Of a stretch of 64,000 nucleotides of DNA, positions 26,132 through 35,123 are shown piece by piece. Both the position numbers and the translations under genes were made by a program. Each line of letters begins with the position of its first letter. The first letter of the stretch is position 1. The notes under the pieces were generated by a model. That model saw nothing but the letters and a program-made list of their open reading frames with translations. It searched no databases and was not told the DNA's origin. The stretch covers positions 186,001 to 250,000 of the forward strand of contig CAKTMF010000002.1 of assembly GCA_934573855.1 (NCBI GenBank), in the 5' to 3' direction. Source of the stretch: an uncultured Oscillospiraceae bacterium. GTDB taxonomy: Bacteria; Bacillota; Clostridia; Oscillospirales; Oscillospiraceae.

Positions 26132-27826
26132 ATGGAAAAGACTCATTGGTACAAGGACGCGATAGTTTATCAGATCTACCCCTTCAGCTTCATGGACAGC
26201 AACAACGACGGCTTCGGCGACATCCCCGGCGTGATCTCGAAGCTGGATTACCTGCGGGAGCTGGGCATAACCGCGATATGGTTCTCCCCGCTGTACAAAT
26301 CGCCGGACTATGACTACGGCTACGACATCGCCGACTACCGGGACATCGACGAGAAGTTCGGCACGCTGGAGGATTTCAAGACCCTGCTCCGCGAGTGCCA
26401 CGCGCGGGATATCAAGGTCATAATGGACATGGCCGTCAATCACTCCTCCACGGAGCATAAGTGGTTCCGCGAGGCGATGAAGGACAAGAACAGCCCCTAC
26501 CGCGACTACTACATCATCCGCGAGGGCAGGAGAAAGGGCAAAAAGCTCTGCCCGCCCACCAACTGGGACTCCACCTTTACCGGCTCCGCGTGGGAGCGTA
26601 TCGACGGCACGGACGAATACTACATGCACCTTTTCTGCGTGGAGCAGGCCGACCTCAACTGGGAGAACGACAGGCTCCGTCAGGAGGTCGCCGACATATT
26701 CAACTTCTGGCTCGAAATGGGCGTGGACGGCTTCCGTCTGGACGTGTTCAACCTGTTTTCCAAGGTGCAGCCCCTGCGGGACGCGAAAAAGCGCATTGCC
26801 GGGACCGGCGCGGAGCTGTATGTCGACGGGCCGAGGATACACGAATTTCTTCAGGAGCTTAACGACCGCGCGTTTTCAAAATACGACTGCTTCACCGTCG
26901 GCGAGTCCTACGCCCCCAGCATGGAGGACGCGGAGCGCTACGCCTCGCGCGAGAGCGGCGAGCTGGACACCATCTTCAACTTCGCCCATTTTGCGAGCGA
27001 CAACATCCAGAACGCCAAATTCTTCCGCAAGCCGTTCAGTCTCCGCCAGTTCAAGAAGGGTCTCTTCACGCCCCAGATCGAGCATTTCCGGACCGGCTGG
27101 AACACTCTCGTGCTGGAGAACCACGACTGCGCCCGCAGCAACTGCCGCTTCGGCATAGACACGAAGAGGTACCGCTACGAGGCGTCGACCTTCCTGCCCA
27201 CGGTCACGTTTCTGGGCTTTGGAACGCCCTTTATCTACATGGGCGAGGAGTTCGGCATGACGAACGCCGTATTCAACGGCATTGACGACTGCATGGACCC
27301 CGTGAGCCACTTCATCTATGACCTTCTGACCAAGTACGGCGTGCCGAAAAAGGCCGCGATGAACATCATCCGCTACGGCGCGAGGGACCACGCGCGCGTA
27401 CCCATGCAGTGGAACGGCGGCGTGAACGCGGGCTTCAACGCCGGCGCGAAGCCGTGGCAGTGCATGAATGTGAACTATCCCGATATAAACGCCGAAAAGG
27501 ACATGGCAAGCGAAAAGTCCATATTCAGATATTATCAGAAGCTCATCGCGCTCAAGAAGGGGAACCGCGCCGCCATACACGGGAAGCCGGAGCTTTTTGA
27601 CGCCGATCACAGGCAGATCGTCTGCTACACGAGGGAGCTTGAGAACGAGGGGCTGCTGGTGTTCGGCAACTTCTCGAACAAGAGCGCGAAATATAAGCTC
27701 AGCGAGGAGCTTATGCCGCTCGCGCAGGAGGAGCTGCTCTCAAACTTTGACTCGCACATCGTCAGCAGCGGCGAATATACCCTCCGCCCCTACGAGGCGC
27801 TGGTATTTGGGTATAAAAGGGTATAA
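26132..27826 (+). CDS. GH13 alpha-glucosidase (oligo-1,6-glucosidase type)
   Basis: A 564-residue cytoplasmic glycoside hydrolase of GH13 subfamily 31-like architecture. It opens HWYKDAIVYQIYPFSFMDSN; conserved region I is DMAVNHSS, region II with the nucleophile aspartate is DGFRLDVFN, region III with the acid/base glutamate is TVGESYAP, and region IV is LENHDCAR. It releases glucose from isomalto- or malto-oligosaccharides. Region II GFRLDVFN lets me assign the class but not exact linkage preference. Single-gene unit with its own promoter, a GGAGGAG site and a terminator. Confidence 0.93.
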   Translation: MEKTHWYKDAIVYQIYPFSFMDSNNDGFGDIPGVISKLDYLRELGITAIWFSPLYKSPDYDYGYDIADYRDIDEKFGTLEDFKTLLRECHARDIKVIMDMAVNHSSTEHKWFREAMKDKNSPYRDYYIIREGRRKGKKLCPPTNWDSTFTGSAWERIDGTDEYYMHLFCVEQADLNWENDRLRQEVADIFNFWLEMGVDGFRLDVFNLFSKVQPLRDAKKRIAGTGAELYVDGPRIHEFLQELNDRAFSKYDCFTVGESYAPSMEDAERYASRESGELDTIFNFAHFASDNIQNAKFFRKPFSLRQFKKGLFTPQIEHFRTGWNTLVLENHDCARSNCRFGIDTKRYRYEASTFLPTVTFLGFGTPFIYMGEEFGMTNAVFNGIDDCMDPVSHFIYDLLTKYGVPKKAAMNIIRYGARDHARVPMQWNGGVNAGFNAGAKPWQCMNVNYPDINAEKDMASEKSIFRYYQKLIALKKGNRAAIHGKPELFDADHRQIVCYTRELENEGLLVFGNFSNKSAKYKLSEELMPLAQEELLSNFDSHIVSSGEYTLRPYEALVFGYKRV

Positions 27827-27837
27827 TACAGGATCAG

Positions 27838-27866
27838 CAGACCCGGAGGGCTTTCCTCCGGGTCTG
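27838..27866 (+). terminator. Hairpin terminator after the GH13 gene
   Basis: A perfect 12-bp stem (CAGACCCGGAGG / CCTCCGGGTCTG) with a 5-nt loop, 12 bp after the stop; the T-run is weak. Confidence 0.65.
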
Positions 27867-27885
27867 TTGTCTGTCCTCTATCGGC

Positions 27886-28335
27886 TCGCCCCTCCGTAGG
27901 GGAGGAGCGCGTAAAAAAGGCTTCCCCCTTGGGGGAAGCGTATGGGGAGGAGCAAGCCCCTCCCCTACGGCGGGACGGAGAGAGAGCAGAATGGGCTTCT
28001 CCCTCGGGAGAAGACTCCCTCCGGCGGAGGGAGATGTCGGCGAAGCCGACAGAGGGAGGGGTGGAAAGCTGTCGCCGACAGGCGACTGATGAGGGGCATT
28101 ATGGTGTGTTTTATAAAAAGGCTCCCTCTGACGAGGAAGACTCCCTCCGGCGGAGGGAGATGTCGGCGAAGCCGACAGAGGGAGGGGTGGGAAGCTGTCA
28201 GCGCAGCTGACTGAGGGAGAGAAAAACTTGGATATCCTGCAATCCGGCAGTTTTCTCTCCCTCCGTCAAAACCTGCGGTTTTGCCACCTCCCTCGTCGGA
28301 GGGAGGCAAGAGGAAGCAGCGTTGCGCAGGAAAGC
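27886..28335. repeat. Palindromic repeat cluster 3 with two tandem units
   Basis: Fills the 27827-28353 gap. Two units share ACTCCCTCCGGCGGAGGGAG followed by ATGTCGGCGAAGCCGACAG (starting about 28014 and 28139). A GGGAGGAGCAAGCCCCTCCC module lies near 27945. A CAAAACCTGCGGTTTTG module at about 28265-28281 sits between purine/pyrimidine arms. The small reading frames here are by-products of the repeats. Confidence 0.8.
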
Positions 28336-28353
28336 TTTTTTACATTCTATCGT

Positions 28354-29952
28354 TCATCCGTTCTCGGGCATATGGCGCTTTATGACCGCCTCGGCGCAGC
28401 GCATGCCGTCCACAGCGGCGGAGGAAATGCCGCCCGCGTAGCCCGCACCCTCGCCGCAGGGATACAGTCCGGCGATCTCGGACGAGAGCGAGGCGTCCCG
28501 CAGTATGCGCACCGGGGATGAGGAGCGCGTCTCGGGCGCGGTCAGCACCGCGTCCGGCGCGTCGAAGCCGCGCAGCTTCTTTCCAAGCTCCGGCAGAGCG
28601 CGGCGCAGGACGCCGGTAATGCGCTCGGGCAGCACCTCGCATATATCCCCCCAGACGACTCCGGGGCGGTAGCTGGGCTTCACCTCGCCCGGGCCGGTGC
28701 TGGCTCTCCCGGCAAGGAAATCGCCCACTCTCTGCGCCGGGGCGAGATAGTTCCCGCCGCCGTATGCGTAGGCCGCGCGCTCGATCTCCCGCTGCCAGTA
28801 CATGCCGGCAAGCACGCCGCTGCCCGGGAAATCCTCCGTATGCAGTGTAACGAGCAGGGCGGAGTTCGCGTTCTCCCCGTCGCGGCGCGAATAGCTCATG
28901 CCGTTGGTGACGACGCCGCCGGCCTCGGACGCGGCGGCAAACACCTGCCCGCCGGGACACATGCAGAAGGTATACGCGCTCGTCCCGTCCGGGAGGCGGA
29001 CGTTCAGCGAATAGTCCGCCGCCGGGAGGCCGCCGCGCTCTCTGCCGTACTGGGCAAGGTCTATCGCCGGCTGCAAATGCTCGATACGCACGCCCATGGA
29101 AAACGCCTTGCGCTCCATGGGGACGTTCTGTGCATGGAGCGTCTCGAAGCTGTCGCGCGCCGAGTGGCCGATGGCAAGTATAAGCTCGCCGCAGGGGACG
29201 GTATACTCCTCCCCCGCCGCGCTCAGCACCGCACCGGTGAGCCTGCCGCCGTCAATGACGAGCCTTTCGAGCCGCGTACCGAAGCGCACCTCGCCGCCGA
29301 GGGCTATTATCTCCCGCCGGATGCTCTGCACCACGCCGATGAGGATGTCGGTGCCGATGTGGGGCTTCGCGTCATAGGTGACGCTCTCGGGCGCGCCGTG
29401 GGCGGCGAACTCCGCGAGCATCCAGCGAAGGCGCGGGTCGTGAGTGCCGGTATTGAGCTTTCCGTCGGAAAAGGTCCCGGCCCCGCCCTCGCCGAACTGT
29501 ATGTTGCACTCGGTGTCCAGCTCGCCTGTGCGGTGGAAGCGCTCCACGCGCTCCTTCCGCGTCAGGGCGTCCTGTCCGCGCTCCGCGACGATGGGGCGCA
29601 TGCCGGCTCTCGCCAGCACCAGCGCCGCGAACATCCCCGCCGGGCCGAAGCCCACGACCAGCGGCCGCTTTTCCGGCTCGCCGACGCGGGGTACGGTGTA
29701 CTCGGGCGGGGCATAGACCGCGGCGTCCGGGCTTTTCGCACGGGCCGCCGCCCTCTCCTCGCCGCCGGGGACGGTGACGCCCACGGTGTAAACGTATCTG
29801 ATATCGTCCTTTTTGCGCGCGTCGAGAGAGCGCTTTAGTATGCGAAGCTCCCCTATCGCCTCCGGCGGCAGGCGGAGCTTTTTGGCCGCGAGGGCCGTCA
29901 GCGCGCTCTGCGGCTCGTCCGCGGGCAGCTTTAGATTTCTTATCTGTATCAT
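28354..29952 (-). CDS. FAD-dependent dehydrogenase-like protein (COG2509)
   Basis: A 532-residue flavoprotein of the uncharacterised NAD(P)/FAD-dependent family COG2509. An N-terminal ~85-residue domain is followed by the dinucleotide-binding motif VVGFGPAGMFAALVLARAG (~residue 100), GEGGAGTFSDGKLNTG and a C-terminal GEGAGYAGGISSAAVDG FAD-contact segment. Substrate unknown. I start at the ATG at 29952 because the domain begins there and GGGGAAG lies just upstream; the ATG overlaps the stop of the next flavoprotein gene as ATGA, so the two form a coupled pair. Confidence 0.87.
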   Translation of the reverse strand: MIQIRNLKLPADEPQSALTALAAKKLRLPPEAIGELRILKRSLDARKKDDIRYVYTVGVTVPGGEERAAARAKSPDAAVYAPPEYTVPRVGEPEKRPLVVGFGPAGMFAALVLARAGMRPIVAERGQDALTRKERVERFHRTGELDTECNIQFGEGGAGTFSDGKLNTGTHDPRLRWMLAEFAAHGAPESVTYDAKPHIGTDILIGVVQSIRREIIALGGEVRFGTRLERLVIDGGRLTGAVLSAAGEEYTVPCGELILAIGHSARDSFETLHAQNVPMERKAFSMGVRIEHLQPAIDLAQYGRERGGLPAADYSLNVRLPDGTSAYTFCMCPGGQVFAAASEAGGVVTNGMSYSRRDGENANSALLVTLHTEDFPGSGVLAGMYWQREIERAAYAYGGGNYLAPAQRVGDFLAGRASTGPGEVKPSYRPGVVWGDICEVLPERITGVLRRALPELGKKLRGFDAPDAVLTAPETRSSSPVRILRDASLSSEIAGLYPCGEGAGYAGGISSAAVDGMRCAEAVIKRHMPENG

Positions 29953-31178
29953 TCTTCCCCGCTCCGTTTCCCGAGCCGTCCGGCGAGACGGCCGCTCGAC
30001 CACGCCCACTGGAGGTTGTAGCCGCCGCAGTCCGCGTCGATATCCAGCAGCTCGCCGCACACGAAAAGCCCCGGCATGAACCAGCTCTCCAGCGTCTCGG
30101 GGTCGAAGCCGGAGGTCTTTATCCCGCCGTGCGTGACCTGCGCGCTCTCGAAGCCCTCGGTACCCTTTACCCTGAGCTCAAAGCCCCGGCAGGCGGCGGC
30201 GACGCGCGAAAGCTCCGCCGCGCCCAGCGACGAGAGGGGGCGCGAGGCGTCCAGCGCGCAGTATTTTATCAGCATTTTCCCCAGACGGTTGTGGAGGACG
30301 CCGGTCAGCAGCTCGCCGCAGGGCAGCTCCGGGAAGCGGCGGGCGCGATGGGCAAGTATCTCCTCCGCCTCCCGCTGTGTATATCCGTCTAAAAAGTCTA
30401 TTTCCAGCAGTGCGCCATCGCCCGTCTCCGCCGCAGCGCGCGACACGTCGAAGGCCGCGGGGCCGGAGACGCCGTTCTCGGTGAACTGAAGCTCGCCCCG
30501 GCTCTCGCACAGCGTCACGCCGCCGGAGGAGAGCGTCAGATGTACCTGGGCGCGCACGCCCTTGAGCGCGCGGGGATATTCCGGCGCGGTGACGAGCTGG
30601 ACGAGGGAGGGGAGCAGCCTTGTGCGCTTGTGGCCGAGGGGCTTTAGAAGCTCATAGCCGTCCATGACGCCGCCGAGCTTCGCGCCCGCCGCGCCGCCGC
30701 AGCAGACGATGAGCTTATCGGCAAAAAGGCTCCCGCCGTCGAACACAACGGTATACCCCCCGCTCCTCTCGCGGCGAAGCTCCCGGACGGGACAGGCGGC
30801 GCGCAGCTCCACCCCGGCGCTCTCGAGCGCGAAGCGCAGCACGTCCACCACGGAGTTTGCGGAATTTGAGAGCGGATAGACCCGCCCGCCGTACTCCTCC
30901 GCCGTGAGAAGTCCCAGCGAATGAAAGAACGCGAGCGTGTCCGCGGGAGTGAAGCTCTCAAGCGCGCTCAGGGCAAATTCCGGGCTTTCCCCGTGGTAAT
31001 TTTCCCCGGACGCGCCGGTATTGGTGAGATTGCAGCGGCCGTTGCCCGTGGCGAGGAGCTTGCGCCCCACGCGCTGCTGCCGCTCGAAAAGGACGACGCG
31101 GTTATCCCGGTCCTCCGCGGCGGTGATCGCCGCCATCATGCCGGAGGCGCCGCCGCCGATGACTGCAACTGTGTTCAT
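29949..31178 (-). CDS. HI0933/BaiN-family flavoprotein (aminoacetone oxidase-like FAD-binding)
   Basis: A 409-residue FAD-binding protein of the HI0933 (YhiN/BaiN) family. The Rossmann motif is MNTVAVIGGGASGMMAAITA at the N terminus, followed by KLLATGNGRCNLTN, which is highly characteristic, and a C-terminal GELLDIDADCGGYNLQWAWS segment. One member, BaiN, was linked to bile-acid dehydroxylation, but most members have no assigned substrate, so I give no symbol. The ATG at 31178 has AGGGGA upstream. First gene of a two-gene operon with the COG2509 gene. Confidence 0.9.
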   Translation of the reverse strand: MNTVAVIGGGASGMMAAITAAEDRDNRVVLFERQQRVGRKLLATGNGRCNLTNTGASGENYHGESPEFALSALESFTPADTLAFFHSLGLLTAEEYGGRVYPLSNSANSVVDVLRFALESAGVELRAACPVRELRRERSGGYTVVFDGGSLFADKLIVCCGGAAGAKLGGVMDGYELLKPLGHKRTRLLPSLVQLVTAPEYPRALKGVRAQVHLTLSSGGVTLCESRGELQFTENGVSGPAAFDVSRAAAETGDGALLEIDFLDGYTQREAEEILAHRARRFPELPCGELLTGVLHNRLGKMLIKYCALDASRPLSSLGAAELSRVAAACRGFELRVKGTEGFESAQVTHGGIKTSGFDPETLESWFMPGLFVCGELLDIDADCGGYNLQWAWSSGRLAGRLGKRSGEE

Positions 31179-31212
31179 TTTCGTGTCCCCTGTGACCGTT
31201 TTTCTTGCTCTC

Positions 31213-31241
31213 ATTATATCAAGCGCCGGAGATTTTAGCAA
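31213..31241 (-). promoter_or_regulatory. Sigma-A promoter of the flavoprotein pair
   Basis: On the minus strand TTGCTA (31241-31236), 17-bp spacer, TATAAT (31218-31213), 35 bp upstream of the start. Confidence 0.65.
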
Positions 31242-31256
31242 TACGGCGCGCCGTGA

Positions 31257-31286
31257 TTGACACTTTGCGCCCTTATGAAGTATAAT
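31257..31286 (+). promoter_or_regulatory. Strong sigma-A promoter of the cotH-VTC operon
   Basis: Consensus TTGACA (31257-31262), 18-bp spacer and TATAAT (31281-31286), 31 bp before the start codon. Divergent from, and directly adjacent to, the flavoprotein promoter. Confidence 0.78.
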
Positions 31287-31317
31287 ACTATGAATTACAA
31301 TAAGCAGGTATACCTAA

Positions 31318-33726
31318 ATGCAAAGATCCCGAATAAAAATTTTTGCTCTTGCGCTGGGCGCGGCGCTGCTGCTCTGCGGCTGCGGCAAGGGACGGCAGGA
31401 GCCTTCCGAAGCGCCGGCGACCCCCGCTCCCACGGCCGCCGGGAGCATTGACGCCGGCGGCGAGGGCATGGCGCGTATCTCCGAGCTGATGGTGAAGAAC
31501 CGCTGCGCTCTCCGCAGCGCCGACGGCGGCTTTTACGACTGGATAGAGATCGAGAACATCTCCGATGAGCCTCTCACGCTCACCGGCTGGCAGCTCTCCG
31601 ACCGGGAGGACAAGACCGGCTTCGTCTTTCCCGAGACGGTGCTTGGCCCCGGCGAGATGACCGTGGTGTTCGCCTCCAAGGCGGAGAGCGGCGGCGACGA
31701 GCTGCACGCTCCCTTCGCGCTCAGCGCCGGGGAGAGCGTATATCTGCGCAGCGCCTCCGGCCATCTTGTCGACTCGGCGTACTGCGCCGATACCGAGGCG
31801 GACGTGTCGCTGTGCGCGTCCGGGGACGGCAGCTTTGCCGAATGTCTTTACCCCACGCCCGGGCTTCCCAACACCGGGGAGAGCTATGAGCTTTTGCAGC
31901 GGAGCGCGGCGGTCCCCGAGGGGCTTATAATAAACGAGGTCTCGGTGGACAGCTTCCCGCCGCCCAAGCAGGAAAAGGACGGCTGGTACGACTGGGTCGA
32001 GCTTAAAAACAACTCCGGCCGGGACATCGAGCTGAGCGACTATTACCTCTCCGACGACGGGGACGACCTGCGCTTCTTCCGTCTGCCGGAAATGACTCTC
32101 GGGAGCGGCGAGCTTATCGTCGTCTACTGCTCCGGGGAGACGGAGGGACAGGCCGAGGGCGGCATTTTTGCCCCCTTCAAGCTCGATTCCTCCAACGAGC
32201 AGCTCTATCTCAGCCGCGGCGACGGTCTCGCGGACTATGTCTCCCTGCGGGACATCCCCTACCGCTGCACCTATGGGCGCGTGAGCGGGGAGAACGGCTT
32301 TTTCTTCTTCGACGTCCCCACCCCGGGCGCGGAGAACGGTATGGGCTGTCGCCGCGTAACGGCCGCGCCCGTCTCGCTCACCGCCGACGGCATATATGAG
32401 AACACCGAGAGCGTGAGCGTGGAGCTTTCCGGCACGGGCAGTATCTACTACACGCTCGACAGCAGCGTCCCCACCTCTGCCGGCACGCCGTATGACGGCC
32501 CCGTGACGGTCGGCGAGACCTGCGTTCTGCGCGCCATAGCCGTTGAGGACGGCTGTATGCCGAGCCGCGCGCTGACGCTGAGCTTTTTCATCAACGAGAA
32601 TCTCTCCCTCCCCGCGCTGAGCATAGTCACCGACGATCTCGACGCCTTCAACTTTATATACTATCAGAAGAAAAAGGGTATCGAGGTCCCGGGAAATCTC
32701 GCGTTTTATGAGCAGGACGGCAGCTTCTCCATCGGCTGCGGGATAAAGATGAACGGCGCGACCAGTCTCGAGCTTTTCAAGAAGAACATGAGCTTCCGCT
32801 TCCGCGGCTCCTACGGACAGGAGCGGCTCTCCTACGATATCTTCGGCGGCGGAGTGACCGAGTTTTCAAACCTCATCGTCCGCGCCGGGCAGGATTATTA
32901 CAGCGCCATCATCAGAAACGAATTTGCGCAGGAGCTTTGCCTCGCGGCGACGGACAAGGTGGTCTGCCAGCGCAGCCGCTACTGCGTGGTGTTCCTCAAC
33001 GGCCGCTACCACGGCATATATGCGCTCAAGGACAAGACCAACGAGCAGATGTACGCCGATCTCGCCGGCGTGGACAAGGACAGCGTGATACTCGAGGAGG
33101 CGCACCTGCCGGAAACGTCGGAGTTTTATAACGACGTGTGGCTCTTCTGCACGGAAAACGACATGTCGCTGGACGAAAACTACAGCCGCTTCCTATCCCT
33201 CGTGGATGTCGACAGCCTTATCGACTGGGTCATCATGGAGGCGTACTGCTGCAACGACGACCTCACGGCAGGGAACGTGCGCTACGTCCGCTCGACCGAG
33301 GACGACGGCAAGTGGCGGCTGGTGTTCTACGATCTGGACAGCAGCTTCGCAAACCCCGAAAAGAATTACGCGAACCTCTTCTCCGACACGGCGGTCTATG
33401 TCCAGCAGATATCAAAGCTCCTGGACGCGCTCATCAGGAGCGACGATTTCGTCGACCGGCTCCTCACCCGCGCGGGCTATCATCTCAACCACGGCCTTAC
33501 CAACGAGAACGCCGCCGCGGTGATCGACCGGCTGGCCGGCGAGATACGCGGCGAGGTCGAGCGCGACTGCCGCAGGGCGGACATGAGTCTCGAGCATTGG
33601 GAGCGCAACGTCCAATATCTGCGCGACTTCATCGTCGCGAACGACTGGCGGCAGCACAACATCGACGCCCTCTGCAAGCTGTTCTCCCTGACGGACGCGG
33701 AGCGCGAGCATTATTTCGGAGCGTGA
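31318..33726 (+). CDS. CotH-kinase-family lipoprotein with lamin-tail domains
   Basis: An 802-residue surface lipoprotein (signal peptide ending LLLCGC, lipid cysteine at residue 22). Two lamin-tail-like domains (about 45-170 and 200-330) each contain a WIEIEN/WVELKN segment and a LTGWQLSD/LSDYYLSDD segment. A chitobiase C-terminal-like domain follows (~350-430, YYTLDSSVPTSAGTPYDGP), then a CotH kinase domain (~440-790) with NGRYHGIYALKDK, NDDLTAGNVRY and the acidic motif VFYDLDSSF. CotH proteins are atypical kinases known from spore coats, but the family is wider. First gene of a four-gene operon with VTC, DUF4956 and DUF4353 genes. Target unknown. Confidence 0.88.
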   Translation: MQRSRIKIFALALGAALLLCGCGKGRQEPSEAPATPAPTAAGSIDAGGEGMARISELMVKNRCALRSADGGFYDWIEIENISDEPLTLTGWQLSDREDKTGFVFPETVLGPGEMTVVFASKAESGGDELHAPFALSAGESVYLRSASGHLVDSAYCADTEADVSLCASGDGSFAECLYPTPGLPNTGESYELLQRSAAVPEGLIINEVSVDSFPPPKQEKDGWYDWVELKNNSGRDIELSDYYLSDDGDDLRFFRLPEMTLGSGELIVVYCSGETEGQAEGGIFAPFKLDSSNEQLYLSRGDGLADYVSLRDIPYRCTYGRVSGENGFFFFDVPTPGAENGMGCRRVTAAPVSLTADGIYENTESVSVELSGTGSIYYTLDSSVPTSAGTPYDGPVTVGETCVLRAIAVEDGCMPSRALTLSFFINENLSLPALSIVTDDLDAFNFIYYQKKKGIEVPGNLAFYEQDGSFSIGCGIKMNGATSLELFKKNMSFRFRGSYGQERLSYDIFGGGVTEFSNLIVRAGQDYYSAIIRNEFAQELCLAATDKVVCQRSRYCVVFLNGRYHGIYALKDKTNEQMYADLAGVDKDSVILEEAHLPETSEFYNDVWLFCTENDMSLDENYSRFLSLVDVDSLIDWVIMEAYCCNDDLTAGNVRYVRSTEDDGKWRLVFYDLDSSFANPEKNYANLFSDTAVYVQQISKLLDALIRSDDFVDRLLTRAGYHLNHGLTNENAAAVIDRLAGEIRGEVERDCRRADMSLEHWERNVQYLRDFIVANDWRQHNIDALCKLFSLTDAEREHYFGA

Positions 33727-33729
33727 AGC

Positions 33730-34452
33730 ATGGGTGACACTAAGCTCACTTTCAAGAGACTTGAGAAAAAATTTCTCCTCTCCGCCTCGCAGTACGAGCG
33801 TCTCATGGCGGAGCTGGAGGAGCATATCGAGCCTGACCGCTTCCACAAAAGCACCGTGTGCAGCGTTTATTACGACGACGACAGCTTTTCGCTCATCCGC
33901 CGCTCCATCGACGCGCCCGTGTACAAGGAAAAGCTCCGCGTGCGCAGCTACGGCGTGCCGGGGGAGGACGGGCAGGTGTTCGTGGAGCTTAAAAAGAAGT
34001 TCGACGGCATAGTCTACAAGCGCCGCATCGCCATGAGCGCGGCGGAGGCCGAGGGCTGGCTCGCCGGGAAACTCCCCGCGCCGGAGGACTCCCAGATGGT
34101 GCGGGAAATAGAGTGGTTCATGCGCGAGAACGTCCCCGTCCCCAAGGTGTTCATCGCCTGCGACCGCACCGCGTGGACGGCGAGGGACGACGGCGAGCTG
34201 CGCATGACCTTTGACGAGGACATACGCTACCGGGAGACGGAGCTGGAGCTTACCGCGGGCAGCCACGGCGAGCCGCTGACCGAGCCGGGGCAGGTGCTTA
34301 TGGAAATAAAGCTCCCCGGAGCCGCGCCGCTGTGGCTGGCGCACATGCTCTGCGCGCTGGAGCTGTACCCCGTGGGGTTTTCAAAATACGGCGCCGCGTA
34401 CAAAAAATCCATACTTGAAAAATATTTTAACGGAGTGATCGTCTGTGCTTAA
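33730..34452 (+). CDS. VTC domain (polyphosphate polymerase-like) protein
   Basis: A 240-residue VTC tunnel-domain protein. In yeast the Vtc4 domain makes polyphosphate from ATP. Expected basic/acidic tunnel residues are visible: FKRLEKKFLLS, YKEKLRVRSYG, FVELKKKFDGIVYKRR, FIACDRTAW, LMEIKLPG and the C-terminal SKYG. Lengths of bacterial stand-alone members agree. It starts 3 bp after the cotH gene and overlaps the DUF4956 gene by 8 bp, so it is strictly coupled to both. Polyphosphate or another polymer as product is an inference from the family. Confidence 0.9.
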   Translation: MGDTKLTFKRLEKKFLLSASQYERLMAELEEHIEPDRFHKSTVCSVYYDDDSFSLIRRSIDAPVYKEKLRVRSYGVPGEDGQVFVELKKKFDGIVYKRRIAMSAAEAEGWLAGKLPAPEDSQMVREIEWFMRENVPVPKVFIACDRTAWTARDDGELRMTFDEDIRYRETELELTAGSHGEPLTEPGQVLMEIKLPGAAPLWLAHMLCALELYPVGFSKYGAAYKKSILEKYFNGVIVCA

Positions 34453-35122
34453 CGGTATAATACTTGACCGTATAATTTCTTATACTATGACCCTCCCGGC
34501 GTTTCTCGGCTGCGTCGGCGCGTCCATGCTTCTGGGCGTGCTGGCGGCGCTGCTCTTCACCGTCAAGACTCACCACACCGACTCCTTCACGCTCACCGTG
34601 GCGGTGCTTCCGGCGATAGTGTGTCTTGTGATAATGCTCGTGAACGGCAATATCGGCGCGGGTCTCGGCGTCGCGGGTACGTTCGCGCTCACGCGCTTTC
34701 GCTCCCTGCCCGGCACGGCGCGGGAGATAGCGGCGCTGTTCTTCGCCGTGGCGCTGGGTATCGCCTGCGGGATGGGCTATGTGGTCGCCGCGGGGATATT
34801 CTTCGTGATGATGGCGGCGTTCGTGCTGGTGCTGGAGGCGCTGCACTTCGGCGGCGCGAACAACGCCGCCCGGCAGCTCAAGATAACCATTCCCGAGGAT
34901 CTGGACTACGAGGGGCTGTTCGACGACCTTTTTGACCGCTACACCACCCGGCGGGAGCTCATGCGCGTCAGGACCACCAACATGGGTACGCTCTATGAGC
35001 TGAGCTACCGCATACAGCTCAAAAACCCCGCCGAGACCAAGGCGTTCATTGACGAGATACGCTGCCGCAACGGCAACCTGAACATAGTCTGCGGCCGTGT
35101 ATCCGACGGAGAGATGATGTAA
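34445..35122 (+). CDS. DUF4956 membrane protein
   Basis: A 225-residue protein with about four membrane helices in the first 125 residues (e.g. FLGCVGASMLLGVLAALLFT, AVLPAIVCLVIMLVNGNIGA, GYVVAAGIFFVMMAAFVLVL) with a conserved GTFALTRFRSLPGTAREI loop, and a soluble ~95-residue C-terminal domain. DUF4956 is repeatedly found beside VTC-domain genes in bacteria; function unknown. GTG start inside the VTC gene end, with GGAG 9 bp upstream. Confidence 0.88.
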   Translation: MLNGIILDRIISYTMTLPAFLGCVGASMLLGVLAALLFTVKTHHTDSFTLTVAVLPAIVCLVIMLVNGNIGAGLGVAGTFALTRFRSLPGTAREIAALFFAVALGIACGMGYVVAAGIFFVMMAAFVLVLEALHFGGANNAARQLKITIPEDLDYEGLFDDLFDRYTTRRELMRVRTTNMGTLYELSYRIQLKNPAETKAFIDEIRCRNGNLNIVCGRVSDGEMM

Positions 35123-35123
35123 A

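Noticed and set aside
27886..28335. CRISPR-like array because of repeated short units
   Set aside because: Units are palindromic, unequal in spacing, not separated by unique spacers, and no cas genes are present.
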